In this document: one piece after another, positions 17,727 through 25,122 of the stretch
Layout: every line of letters begins with the position of its first letter
Position numbering within the stretch: the first letter of the stretch is position 1
Source of the DNA: Chryseobacterium lactis
GTDB taxonomy: Bacteria; Bacteroidota; Bacteroidia; Flavobacteriales; Weeksellaceae
Assembly (NCBI RefSeq): GCF_003815875.1
Contig: NZ_CP033924.1
Location: forward strand, 2,108,001-2,172,000
Length of the DNA: 64,000 nt
Direction of reading: 5' to 3'
Notes under the pieces: model-generated
What the model was told of the DNA's origin: nothing
Databases searched by the model: none
What the model saw: only the letters and a program-made list of their open reading frames with translations
Translations under genes and position numbers: made by a program

Positions 17727-18135
17727 TCGGAAGTTGGTTTGGGTTTTCTCCTTCTACAGGAAAGTATTTTTTGAGTTCAAGACCTGTTTCAAGGACGGCA
17801 CTTTTGAGTGCTTTGTAATAATTTCCTTTTGCAAATTCAGCCGTAATATAGTCATGCAGATGATCCCAAAAAGATTGTTGTACCTTTTCATGTATTCCGA
17901 TATCACCAATAATGGTTAAATATTTTTTTTCAAAATTGACATGAAAAAGCACAGCATTCCGGTCGGTCGTTTTATCCATACGAAGCTCTTTGAAAACCTC
18001 AAATGCTGTTTTAGCATGATGATCGTCTGTATGAGAATCGATGTGTACTCTGATCTCGCCTGTAGAATGGTCTTCTGCTGACTGAATCGCTTCCACAAGG
18101 GAAGCGATCTGCTGATTGGTAAGGAAATTACTCAT
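17707..18135 (-). CDS. TPM domain-containing protein, soluble
   Basis: 142 residues, no signal peptide or membrane segment, so it should be cytoplasmic, unlike its neighbour. It consists almost only of a TPM domain: FLTNQQIASLVEAIQSAEDH, STGEIRVHIDSHT, DRNAVLFHVNFEKKYLTIIGD and KGNYYKALKSAVLETGLELK. The start overlaps the lemA stop by one base and its end overlaps the next TPM gene by 20 bases, so the three are translationally coupled. Confidence 0.9.
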   Translation of the reverse strand: MSNFLTNQQIASLVEAIQSAEDHSTGEIRVHIDSHTDDHHAKTAFEVFKELRMDKTTDRNAVLFHVNFEKKYLTIIGDIGIHEKVQQSFWDHLHDYITAEFAKGNYYKALKSAVLETGLELKKYFPVEGENPNQLPNEITFS

Positions 18136-18740
18136 TATTTGAATACTTCAGGGGCTTTTTGAGCGCCTGCTTCAGCCTTGAAATAAGGTTTTTCTTTAAA
18201 ATTGGTGAAATTCGCCAAAATATTATTTGGGAAAGTCTTGATGGATGTATTATAATCCTGCGCAGCTTCGTTGTAGTAAACAGTTTCAGTTCTGATGCTG
18301 TTTTCAATGGCTGTATACTCTCTTTGGAAGTTAATATACTGCTGATCTGCTTTTAAATTAGGATAAGACTCCACCACAGCCATTAATCGGCTTAGCGCTC
18401 CTGATAATTCTCCCTGTGCAGCCTGGAATTTTGCAATATCGGCATCCGTCATATTGGTAGGATCGATATTGATTGACGTCGCTTTAGAACGTGCTTCAAC
18501 GACTTGAGTTAACGTTTCCTGTTCAAATTTTGAATACGATTTTACCGTTCTTTCCAGATTAGGGATAAGATTTGCTCTTTTCTGATACACAGTCTCTATA
18601 TTAGACCATTTTGTGTTGACATTTTGTTCTTTGGTAACAAAGCTGTTGTATCCGCTTTTTCCCCAGAAGAATAGAACTGCAACAATAATAAGGAGGGCAA
18701 TACCAATTGTTCCGGCGCCCAGACATCCTTTATTTTTCAT
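18135..18740 (-). CDS. lemA: LemA family protein
   Basis: 201 residues, typical. One N-terminal membrane segment (residues 8-26, GTIGIALLIIVAVLFFWG) then a helical periplasmic domain with the family signatures YNSFVTKEQNVNTKWSNIE, VYQKRANLIPNLE and ALSRLMAVVESYPNLKAD, ending YNTSIKTFPNNILANFTNF-KPYF. LemA proteins are widespread envelope proteins of unknown activity. It leads the lemA-TPM-TPM operon; a -7 element lies about 31 bases upstream. Confidence 0.95.
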   Translation of the reverse strand: MKNKGCLGAGTIGIALLIIVAVLFFWGKSGYNSFVTKEQNVNTKWSNIETVYQKRANLIPNLERTVKSYSKFEQETLTQVVEARSKATSINIDPTNMTDADIAKFQAAQGELSGALSRLMAVVESYPNLKADQQYINFQREYTAIENSIRTETVYYNEAAQDYNTSIKTFPNNILANFTNFKEKPYFKAEAGAQKAPEVFK

Positions 18741-18770
18741 AGTTTATTTTTTTTAATTTTTTGTGCTAAT

Positions 18771-18778
18771 CAAATATA
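18771..18778 (-). promoter_or_regulatory. -7 promoter element of the lemA operon
   Basis: Minus strand TATATTTG, a perfect TAnnTTTG, 30 bases before the lemA ATG. It is divergent from and close to the folA -7 element. Confidence 0.6.
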
Positions 18779-18790
18779 CAAATTATGTGC

Positions 18791-18798
18791 TAATTTTG
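18791..18798 (+). promoter_or_regulatory. -7 promoter element of folA
   Basis: TAATTTTG fits TAnnTTTG and leaves a leader of only about 12 bases before the ATG at 18816. A second match, TATATTTG at 18807-18814, is too close to the ATG to serve. Confidence 0.5.
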
Positions 18799-18815
18799 TA
18801 AAAAATTATATTTGA

Positions 18816-19313
18816 ATGACAACAATAGTGGTGGCAATGGGAGAGAAGAATGAGATTGGTTTTGAAAACCAGTTGCTTTGGCATCTTCCCAAGGATTTAA
18901 AGCATTTTAAAGATATAACTTCGGGACATCCGATAATTATGGGGAGAAAAACCTACGAAAGTATCGGAAAACCTCTTCCGAACCGTACCAATATTGTTAT
19001 TTCAAGAAAAAAAGATTGGTTTGAGGAAGGTATTCTTATCGTAGGAAGCATTAAAGAGGCTGTGAAATTTGCTAAGAAAATTGATGAAGAAGTTTTCATC
19101 ATCGGTGGTGGCAATATTTATGAGCAGACAATTGATATGGTAGATAAACTTGAAGTTACGATGGTGAAAGCTGATCTTGAAGCCGATACATTCTTCCCTA
19201 AAATAGATGCTAAGATCTGGAAAAAAACAAGTGAAATCTGTCATGAAAAGGATGAGAAAAACGCATATGATTTCTGTTTCCAGACTTTTGAAAAAATAAA
19301 AAGAGAAGCTTAG
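18816..19313 (+). CDS. folA: Dihydrofolate reductase
   Basis: Reduces dihydrofolate to tetrahydrofolate with NADPH, needed for thymidylate, purine and one-carbon metabolism. 165 residues, normal. Motifs: VAMGEKNEIGFENQLLWHLPKDLKHFK (active-site Asp/Trp region, residues 6-32), IMGRKTYESIGKPLPNRTNIV (residues 41-61) and VFIIGGGNIYEQTI near 91. The C terminus FCFQTFEK is the usual last strand. It is a single-gene unit, divergent from lemA. Confidence 0.97.
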   Translation: MTTIVVAMGEKNEIGFENQLLWHLPKDLKHFKDITSGHPIIMGRKTYESIGKPLPNRTNIVISRKKDWFEEGILIVGSIKEAVKFAKKIDEEVFIIGGGNIYEQTIDMVDKLEVTMVKADLEADTFFPKIDAKIWKKTSEICHEKDEKNAYDFCFQTFEKIKREA

Positions 19314-19413
19314 CAGTTTATTGTCATTTTTTGCTTAAGAAAGTGAACAGTGAATCGCTGCCCGATATGAAAAATTGATAAACACAGTGAATTGACCATT
19401 CACCATTGACTTT

Positions 19414-19445
19414 TTGAACTTTAAGCCTTAAATTTATTATCTTTG
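19414..19445 (+). promoter_or_regulatory. Promoter of the membrane TPR-like gene
   Basis: TTG (19414-19416), 21 bases, TATCTTTG (19438-19445). Both elements match the flavobacterial consensus; leader about 14 bases. Confidence 0.7.
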
Positions 19446-19463
19446 CACTTCTAAAATTTAAAA

Positions 19464-20030
19464 ATGAATAAATACATAAAAATTGTAATAGCAGCGCTCC
19501 TTATCATTACAGGACTTTTGATGATGATTTTCACAAGAAATCTTGGATGGGGTATTGTTATTTTTCTGCTGGCAGCATTTCCAATTTTGCTTTTCTTTAA
19601 AAACGAATATATCCTTTTGGCATTCTGGCAATTGAGAAAACAAAATATGGAGAAAGCAGCAGAATGGTTGACAAAAATTACAAATTACCAGTCACAGCTT
19701 CACAAATCTCAATATGGATATTTCCATTATTTATTAGGATTAACGCAAGCTCAGGAACATCCTACGAAAGTAGAACCGTTGATGAAAAAGGCGCTGGAAT
19801 ATGGTTTGAATATGAAGCATGATAGAGCAATGGCCACTTTAAATCTTGCAGCTGCAGCTATTTCTAAAGGAAGAAAGCAGGAAGGACAGAAGCTGTTGGA
19901 AGAAGCAAAAAGATTAGACAGTGCAGGAATGATGACTGATCAGATCAAAATGATGAAGGATCAGCTTAAAATGCCTACAATGCAAAAGCATATGCATAAC
20001 CCGAATATGAGACAAAGAGGGAAATTCTAA
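19464..20030 (+). CDS. Membrane protein with TPR-like soluble region, unknown function
   Basis: 188 residues. Two hydrophobic segments at the N terminus (about 6-26 and 28-46) anchor it in the inner membrane. Residues 50-165 are helical with TPR spacing: ILLAFWQLRKQNMEKAAEWL, FHYLLGLTQAQEHPTKVEPLMKKAL and ATLNLAAAAISKGRKQEGQKLLEEA. The tail is Met-rich and basic. It looks like a conserved flavobacterial protein, but I cannot name a function. A strong promoter precedes it and a strong terminator follows, so it is monocistronic. Confidence 0.82.
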   Translation: MNKYIKIVIAALLIITGLLMMIFTRNLGWGIVIFLLAAFPILLFFKNEYILLAFWQLRKQNMEKAAEWLTKITNYQSQLHKSQYGYFHYLLGLTQAQEHPTKVEPLMKKALEYGLNMKHDRAMATLNLAAAAISKGRKQEGQKLLEEAKRLDSAGMMTDQIKMMKDQLKMPTMQKHMHNPNMRQRGKF

Positions 20031-20064
20031 CAGAATTTGAATCAACACTTAAGATATTGTAAAG

Positions 20065-20105
20065 AAAACAGCCGTTTCACAAAAGTGAAACGGCTGTTTT
20101 TAATT
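20065..20105. terminator. Bidirectional terminator between convergent genes
   Basis: AAAACAGCCGTTTCAC (20065-20080) pairs perfectly over 16 bases with 20085-20100 around AAAA, with T run on the plus side and A run on the other. Confidence 0.92.
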
Positions 20106-20942
20106 TTATTCTTTGATGATTTTTATATTTTGTAGAGAATTATTCTTGTCTTTGACTTTTATGATATATTCTCCTGGCTGAAGTTTTGACAAATCCCAGG
20201 CGGTTTCCGTAGTATTAGGTTGAGCAGATATTATTTTTTGACCGGTTACATTATATAATTCAAGTGAAGTTATATTTTGACTGTTAGAAATGTTGAGTTT
20301 ATTTTTAACAGGATTCGGGTAATATTTTAAAGTTGTATTTTTTGTTATATCTACTGTACTTAAAGTGTTTTCAAAATATAATTTGATATTGGATCTACTT
20401 CCCGTTTGATTCATGTATGTTGTTTCTTTCCAAGGAAGATTTGGATTAGTTTGTAAATAATTAGTTTGTTTGCGATAGCTAGTACCTCCACTAAAACGTG
20501 GAGATGAACTATATGTATTATCAGAAGCTGTAGATGTGATAAGAAAAAGTAAATTTTTCGTCGAATCATTGTATGCAAATGGAGTAGTAAGCAGTATGTT
20601 TTGCCAACCTATTGTACTACAATTAACAATTCCTGAATAGACTAGTGTGTAATCATTTAAACTTGTAGGAGAGCCAAGTTCACTTTGAGTACTCATCTTC
20701 ATGTAAATAGAAGCATTTATTTGACCATTAAAAGGTTGTGATTTTATATCCCAGCCAATTCTTGTAATTGTTCCGGTCATTCCAATTTCAGATCCATTGT
20801 AAAGTATTTCTGATGCAGCCTGAGCTGCTCTTTGAAATTGACGTGAAGAGCCGGTTGTTCCTGATCCGACAACGACTTCCTGTTGTGCTTGAATGGTACT
20901 CATTCCCAGCACCAATAAAAAAGTAGAAATAATGTTTTTCAT
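20106..20942 (-). CDS. Secreted protein with T9SS type A sorting domain
   Basis: 278 residues. Signal peptide MKNIISTFLLVLGMSTIQA. Residues about 20-195 are an uncharacterised beta-rich cargo domain, with SRQFQRAAQAASEILYNGSEIG and ITRIGWDIKSQPFNGQINASIYMK. This resembles domains found in other secreted flavobacterial proteins, but I cannot name it. The last 75 residues are a classic type A sorting domain: LKYYPNPVKNKLNI, LYNVTGQKI, LSKLQPGEYIIKVKD. It should therefore cross the outer membrane by T9SS and be attached at the surface or released. It stands alone. Confidence 0.9.
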   Translation of the reverse strand: MKNIISTFLLVLGMSTIQAQQEVVVGSGTTGSSRQFQRAAQAASEILYNGSEIGMTGTITRIGWDIKSQPFNGQINASIYMKMSTQSELGSPTSLNDYTLVYSGIVNCSTIGWQNILLTTPFAYNDSTKNLLFLITSTASDNTYSSSPRFSGGTSYRKQTNYLQTNPNLPWKETTYMNQTGSRSNIKLYFENTLSTVDITKNTTLKYYPNPVKNKLNISNSQNITSLELYNVTGQKIISAQPNTTETAWDLSKLQPGEYIIKVKDKNNSLQNIKIIKE

Positions 20943-21189
20943 TTTGTAAATTTTTTAACAAGATAAAAATAGTACAAAAACATATTTCTACATAATGGGA
21001 TTTGAATATAATCAGTTGTTGTTCAGTTGATTGTGTTTTATTGTTGATAAATATAATTTTGTTGATAACAATCCTTTAAAATATTCTTTGTAAGTTATTT
21101 TTAATAGGATTTTGTAATGAATGCATAGGATGAATAAGTGTATTTATCTCAAAAAAAGAGGATCATATTCAATCAAATTTTTCTCATAA
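20943..21189. other. Gene-free AT-rich gap, nothing recognised
   Basis: 247 very AT-rich bases between the T9SS cargo gene and the TRIC-type gene. I see no open frame, hairpin terminator or clear -7 element. Confidence 0.5.
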
Positions 21190-21822
21190 TTACATTTCAG
21201 AATTGTGATCATAGCCATAAAATTTAGGCATTTGCCAATGGTATTTCACGGCAAAAGTTCTGATGGCAACGATTAGTAAAATCGTGAAGATTTGTATAAA
21301 AGTATAGGATAAAGTAGTATACTTGGTCATTAACAGAAATGCTGCACCCCCGACAATACATGCTGTCGCATAGATCTCTTTTCTGAAGATTAAAGGAATT
21401 CTGTTGAGCAAAATATCCCGGATAATTCCTCCAAAGCAGCCAGTGATGGTCCCCAGTCCGATACAGATTAAAGGATGGATTCCTACATTTAATCCTTTTT
21501 GAATTCCAATAATGGTAAATAATCCAAGGCCGAAACTATCAAAAATAAATAAAGTCACTTTGAAATTTTTTTCCAATGACTTAAACAGCATGGTAAATAT
21601 ACTGGTAACCAATATCAGAATACACATCAAAAGATCATGCATCCAAAATACAGGAATATCCAGCAGAAGATCCCTCACGGTTCCTCCTCCTACAGAGGTT
21701 ACAAAGGCAATAATAAGTACACCAAACGGATCAAGCCGCTTCTGCATTGCTGCAAAACTTCCTGACATGGAAAAGGCAATGGTTCCCAATACCTCTATGG
21801 CAAAATTGAACTGTTCGTGCAT
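21190..21822 (-). CDS. Trimeric intracellular cation channel (TRIC/UPF0126) family protein
   Basis: 210 residues, seven membrane segments. Two repeated halves each contain the family's Gly-rich motif: SVGGGTVRDLLLDIPVFWM in the first (about 43-61) and GCFGGIIRDILLNRIPLIFR in the second (about 128-147). Bacterial members conduct K+ or act as small-molecule transporters. No signal peptide. It is last in a minus-strand run ddl-coaD-4HB-TRIC, although the small four-helix-bundle gene separates it from coaD. Confidence 0.9.
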   Translation of the reverse strand: MHEQFNFAIEVLGTIAFSMSGSFAAMQKRLDPFGVLIIAFVTSVGGGTVRDLLLDIPVFWMHDLLMCILILVTSIFTMLFKSLEKNFKVTLFIFDSFGLGLFTIIGIQKGLNVGIHPLICIGLGTITGCFGGIIRDILLNRIPLIFRKEIYATACIVGGAAFLLMTKYTTLSYTFIQIFTILLIVAIRTFAVKYHWQMPKFYGYDHNSEM

Positions 21823-21830
21823 AAATTATG

Positions 21831-22266
21831 AGTAATGAATAATGAGCAATCAGTAATAAAAATTATGCCATTTAAATCTGAGATAATTTAAACTTATAGG
21901 TAGTCATAACTTTTACAAGTTCTTCACATTCTGTTTTTAAAAGTAAAATTTTTTCCGGATTTATATATTCTAAATCTTCAATAATTTCAAGCCAAAGCTG
22001 TGTTTCGTCAATTTCTTCGACTACTATGCACATTTTAGCAAATTTTTCTTTATCAGATCTTGCCCTGGACACTGCCCTGTAATTGGCTGCAACAGAAGTT
22101 GAAGATCGAATAATTTGTTTTCTGATTATTGAAATATCATCAGAATAGGGTAATGATGAAAATGTTCTAATGATAGCAATAGAAAAATTTTTGGTTCTTT
22201 CCCGAAAAATCTGATTAAAATCCATACTATCAGAATTATTCATTACTAATTGCTCATTACTAATAG
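21831..22266. repeat. Imperfect inverted repeats bracketing the four-helix-bundle gene
   Basis: Left TAATGAGCAATCAGTAAT (21840-21857) and, inverted, right ATTACTAATTGCTCATTA (22242-22259): 17 of 18 positions pair. The right copy overlaps the annotated start codon of the gene. Confidence 0.6.
21872..22243 (-). CDS. Four helix bundle protein (S23/TIGR02436 family)
   Basis: 123 residues, all helical. The family pattern is FNQIFRERTKNFSIAIIRTFSSL, IRKQIIRSSTSVAANYRAVSRARSDKEKFAKM, EEIDETQLWLEII and LKTECEELVKVM. Such proteins are also encoded by intervening sequences in some 23S rRNA genes and occur as solitary genes across Bacteroidetes; biochemical function is unknown. The first ATG (22243) lies inside an inverted repeat; an in-frame ATG at 22225 would give MDFNQIF and fits the family start better. 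It lies between coaD and the TRIC gene, bracketed by inverted repeats, which suggests insertion. Confidence 0.87.
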   Translation of the reverse strand: MNNSDSMDFNQIFRERTKNFSIAIIRTFSSLPYSDDISIIRKQIIRSSTSVAANYRAVSRARSDKEKFAKMCIVVEEIDETQLWLEIIEDLEYINPEKILLLKTECEELVKVMTTYKFKLSQI

Positions 22267-22268
22267 AT

Positions 22269-22733
22269 TTACTTCTCCACTCTTACCGAGTCCGGAACTA
22301 AAAGTTCATACTCACCTCCGTGATTAATAATCTCTCTTACAATGCTGCTGCTGATGAAAGATTTGCCGGATGACGTGAGTAGAAATACAGTTTCTAATTT
22401 TTTATGAGCTAATGTTCTGTTGGTATGGGCAATTGCCTTTTCAAATTCAAAATCAGCCGGATTTCTCAATCCTCTGATAATGTACTGAGCGTTTTTTTCA
22501 AAGCAATAATCAACAGTCAGTCCCTCGAAATAATCTACTTCTACATTGGGGAATTCTGCTACAGAATTTTGAATGAATTCCATTCTCTTTTCCAACGGGA
22601 ACATATATTTCTTCTGGGAGTTTTGTCCGATGGCAATAATTAATTTATCAAATAGCGGTGCCGCTCTCTCTATAATATCGTAATGTCCTAGTGTAATCGG
22701 GTCAAATGACCCAGGAAAAACAGCAATTTTCAT
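22269..22733 (-). CDS. coaD: Phosphopantetheine adenylyltransferase
   Basis: Transfers AMP to 4'-phosphopantetheine, the penultimate step of coenzyme A synthesis. 154 residues, typical. Nucleotidyltransferase motifs: FPGSFDPITLGHYDII (residues 5-20, with the HxGH-type motif as LGHY), RGLRNPADFEFE near 88 and SGKSFISSSIVREI near 120. It lies 89 bases downstream of ddl on the same strand. Assignment is firm. Confidence 0.97.
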   Translation of the reverse strand: MKIAVFPGSFDPITLGHYDIIERAAPLFDKLIIAIGQNSQKKYMFPLEKRMEFIQNSVAEFPNVEVDYFEGLTVDYCFEKNAQYIIRGLRNPADFEFEKAIAHTNRTLAHKKLETVFLLTSSGKSFISSSIVREIINHGGEYELLVPDSVRVEK

Positions 22734-22822
22734 GTTGTACGAGTTATGATTTTACGTTAAGAATTATGAGCCATAAAGATATCCCATCTATAGCTTCTCA
22801 TCTTCAATTTTTAACTTCTAAA

Positions 22823-23812
22823 TTATTTATTAAGTGCTTTTTCAACTTCATTTCCACAAAGATCCATAATGGAAATTCCATAATGTTTTGCTTGTTGAGG
22901 AAGAATACTTGCTGGGGAGAACCCCGGGTTGGTATTCATTTCCAGCATATAAGGAATGCCGTCCATCAGAATATATTCGCTTCGTGAAAAACCACTCATA
23001 CCAAGAGAATTGTAAGCTCTTTTTGCAATTTCTTCCACTCTTTTTGTGGTTTCTTCATCAATTCTGGCAGGTGTAATTTCTTCAGAAGCTCCCTCGTATT
23101 TGGCTTCATAATCGAAAAACTCATTGGTAGGAACGATTTCTGTAATTCCCAGAACGATAGTTTCTCCCTTAAAGTCGATCACTCCCACAGATACTTCCAT
23201 TCCGTTCAGGAAACTTTCGATCAGGATTTCATTATCTTCTTTGAAAGCTATTTCTGTTGCTGCAATTAATTCTGATTTTTCTTTTACTTTGGAAATTCCC
23301 AGAGATGATCCGGATTGATTCGGCTTTACAAAAAGAGGAAGGTTTAATTCGGAAACGATTTCATCAACATTGATGTCTTCTCCTTTTCTTAAATAAATGC
23401 TTTTTGCGGAAGGAATTCCATATTTGGATAATACAGCGAGTGTATCTTTTTTATTGAAGGTAAGGGCACTTTGATAAAAATCACAACCTGTGTATTTTTG
23501 ACCTATTGCATCCCAATACGCCTGTAATATTCCATTTTCACCTGGTGTTCCATGGATAATATTGAAGCAGGCATCAAATTTTAATTTTTCACCGTTATTT
23601 AGTGTGACAGAAAAATCTCCTCTGTTGACCTCATATTTTTTATCATTTTCTCCTAAAAAATACCATTCATCTTTAAGGACTACGACCTTATATACATCAT
23701 AAAGATTTCTGTCTAAGGAATCATAGATCAACTGCCCGCTTTTTAAAGAAACTACATATTCATCAGAATAGCCTCCCATTACTACGGCAACACGTTTTTT
23801 GTTCATAACCAT
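22823..23812 (-). CDS. ddl: D-alanine--D-alanine ligase
   Basis: Makes the D-Ala-D-Ala dipeptide for peptidoglycan. 329 residues from the first ATG (MVMNKKRVAV); the second ATG, two codons on, is equally likely. ATP-grasp motifs: VVMGGYSDEYVVSLKSG (residues 10-26), IHGTPGENGILQAYWD near 88, LFVKPNQSGSSLGISKV near 155 and MLEMNTNPGFSPASILPQQA near 290. The usual metal-binding Asp in the R-x-D segment is Glu here (GFSRSEYI), a conservative change. A promoter lies just upstream. Confidence 0.95.
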   Translation of the reverse strand: MVMNKKRVAVVMGGYSDEYVVSLKSGQLIYDSLDRNLYDVYKVVVLKDEWYFLGENDKKYEVNRGDFSVTLNNGEKLKFDACFNIIHGTPGENGILQAYWDAIGQKYTGCDFYQSALTFNKKDTLAVLSKYGIPSAKSIYLRKGEDINVDEIVSELNLPLFVKPNQSGSSLGISKVKEKSELIAATEIAFKEDNEILIESFLNGMEVSVGVIDFKGETIVLGITEIVPTNEFFDYEAKYEGASEEITPARIDEETTKRVEEIAKRAYNSLGMSGFSRSEYILMDGIPYMLEMNTNPGFSPASILPQQAKHYGISIMDLCGNEVEKALNK

Positions 23813-23828
23813 ATAGTATCAATTAAGG

Positions 23829-23855
23829 CAAATTTAATGATTTTATATAATGCAA
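23829..23855 (-). promoter_or_regulatory. Promoter of ddl
   Basis: Minus strand TTG (23853-23855), 16 bases, TAAATTTG (23829-23836), with a leader of about 10-16 bases. Confidence 0.5.
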
Positions 23856-23928
23856 TACGGGAAATAAGGAAATTTTAAGATCAAAAATGAATTGTGTTAA
23901 ATAAAAAGCCCATTCTAAAATTATTAGC

Positions 23929-23936
23929 TATATTTG
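23929..23936 (+). promoter_or_regulatory. -7 promoter element of the PASTA gene; decides its start
   Basis: TATATTTG fits TAnnTTTG. It lies inside the longer frame that begins at GTG 23894, so translation should start at the ATG at 23963. Confidence 0.65.
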
Positions 23937-23962
23937 CGGTTGTAATTAAAGTAATTTTAAGT

Positions 23963-25048
23963 ATGCTTAAATCACTTTTCAATTGGAAAGTTTTACTGAA
24001 TTTAGTAATAGCCATCGGCGTTTTCGTAGGTCTCGTGTGGCTTACATTTCGTTGGTTGGAATACCATACGAACCATGGTCAGGAAATTCCTGTTCCCAAT
24101 GTAGTCAATAAATCTGTACATGATGCAGTAAAAATATTAGATGATACCGGACTGGAATATGAGGTTGACAGTACCAATTATGATCCTAAGTACAGGCCTT
24201 TTCAGGTGCTACAGATTTATCCGGCACCGGGTTCCCGTGTGAAGGATGGAAGAACAGTGCGTTTAAAGGTTAATCCAAGAACATGGGCTCAGATTGCGGT
24301 ACCTGATGTTATTAATAAATATTCAGGGCTGGCATTCCAGAGATTGGATCAGGTAGGTCTTAAAATCGGAGATACCATCTATGAACCAAGTATTCAGAAA
24401 GATGCTCTTTTGAGAATTTTATATAAAGGAAATGCCGTAAATCCGGGTGCCCGTTTACCTCGATTCTCTGTTATTGATGTAGTTGTAGGATCAGGTCCTA
24501 TGAGAAATATTTCAATTCCTAATGTTGTAGGTCTCTCAGTAAAAGAAGCAAGAGCGGTCATTACAAAGAGTATGTTTGAAGTGGGATTGGTAGAACACGA
24601 AGAGGGTAGTAAGGATGAATCTGATATTATTTATTATCAGGATCCGGCTTCTGGAGATGTTCGTGACCAGGGAATGCAGATTGACCTTTGGGCAAGTAAG
24701 AAAACTCCGGCCGAGTTAAGAGCCAAGGTTGAGCAATTGAACTCTATCTACCGTATGAAAGTAGATACTTCTCTGCCACCGGTACAATATGAAGAAGTTC
24801 ACTCTGAACCAACTTATGTACCACCTGTTGCTCCTGTACCAAAAAGAGAGGTTCCTAAACCGGAGCCTGTAAAAACTGAGGCACCAAAGACTCAGAATAC
24901 TCCAAAACCGGCAGCATCAGCTACTGATAAGCCTAAAACTTCTAGCGGAAACAATAACCAGGCTTCAGGAAATACCCATAAACCTGCTGCATCAGGGACT
25001 AAAGAACCGGCGGAAAAACCAAAAGCTAAAAAGGTAGTCGTAGAATAA
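23963..25048 (+). CDS. PASTA domain-containing membrane protein
   Basis: 361 residues from ATG 23963. One membrane segment at residues 10-26 (LLNLVIAIGVFVGLVWLTF), then three PASTA repeats in the periplasm: EIPVPNVVNKSVHDAVKILDD, IAVPDVINKYSGLAFQRLDQ and ISIPNVVGLSVKEARAVITK. The last 100 residues are a Pro/Lys/Ala-rich low-complexity tail. PASTA domains bind peptidoglycan or lipid II fragments in kinases and PBPs; here there is no kinase or transpeptidase domain. A frame from GTG 23894 adds 23 residues but starts upstream of the -7 element. A terminator follows; rluD comes next. Confidence 0.9.
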   Translation: MLKSLFNWKVLLNLVIAIGVFVGLVWLTFRWLEYHTNHGQEIPVPNVVNKSVHDAVKILDDTGLEYEVDSTNYDPKYRPFQVLQIYPAPGSRVKDGRTVRLKVNPRTWAQIAVPDVINKYSGLAFQRLDQVGLKIGDTIYEPSIQKDALLRILYKGNAVNPGARLPRFSVIDVVVGSGPMRNISIPNVVGLSVKEARAVITKSMFEVGLVEHEEGSKDESDIIYYQDPASGDVRDQGMQIDLWASKKTPAELRAKVEQLNSIYRMKVDTSLPPVQYEEVHSEPTYVPPVAPVPKREVPKPEPVKTEAPKTQNTPKPAASATDKPKTSSGNNNQASGNTHKPAASGTKEPAEKPKAKKVVVE

Positions 25049-25073
25049 TACGAAACTATTATAAATAAAATAT

Positions 25074-25106
25074 AGGCTTCAACTGAAAAATGTTGAAGCC
25101 TTTTGT
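25074..25106 (+). terminator. Terminator between the PASTA gene and rluD
   Basis: AGGCTTCAAC (25074-25083) pairs with GTTGAAGCCT (25092-25101), followed by TTTTG. Confidence 0.8.
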
Positions 25107-25122
25107 ATAAAAATCAAAAACA

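Noticed and set aside
14308..18740. Anti-phage defence cluster
   Set aside because: GIN, Kef, TPM and LemA genes are ordinary envelope genes; no nuclease, cyclase or sensor is present.
23894..23962. GTG start for the PASTA gene giving 23 extra residues
   Set aside because: It lies upstream of a -7 element, and the ATG at 23963 gives a clean N-terminal anchor.
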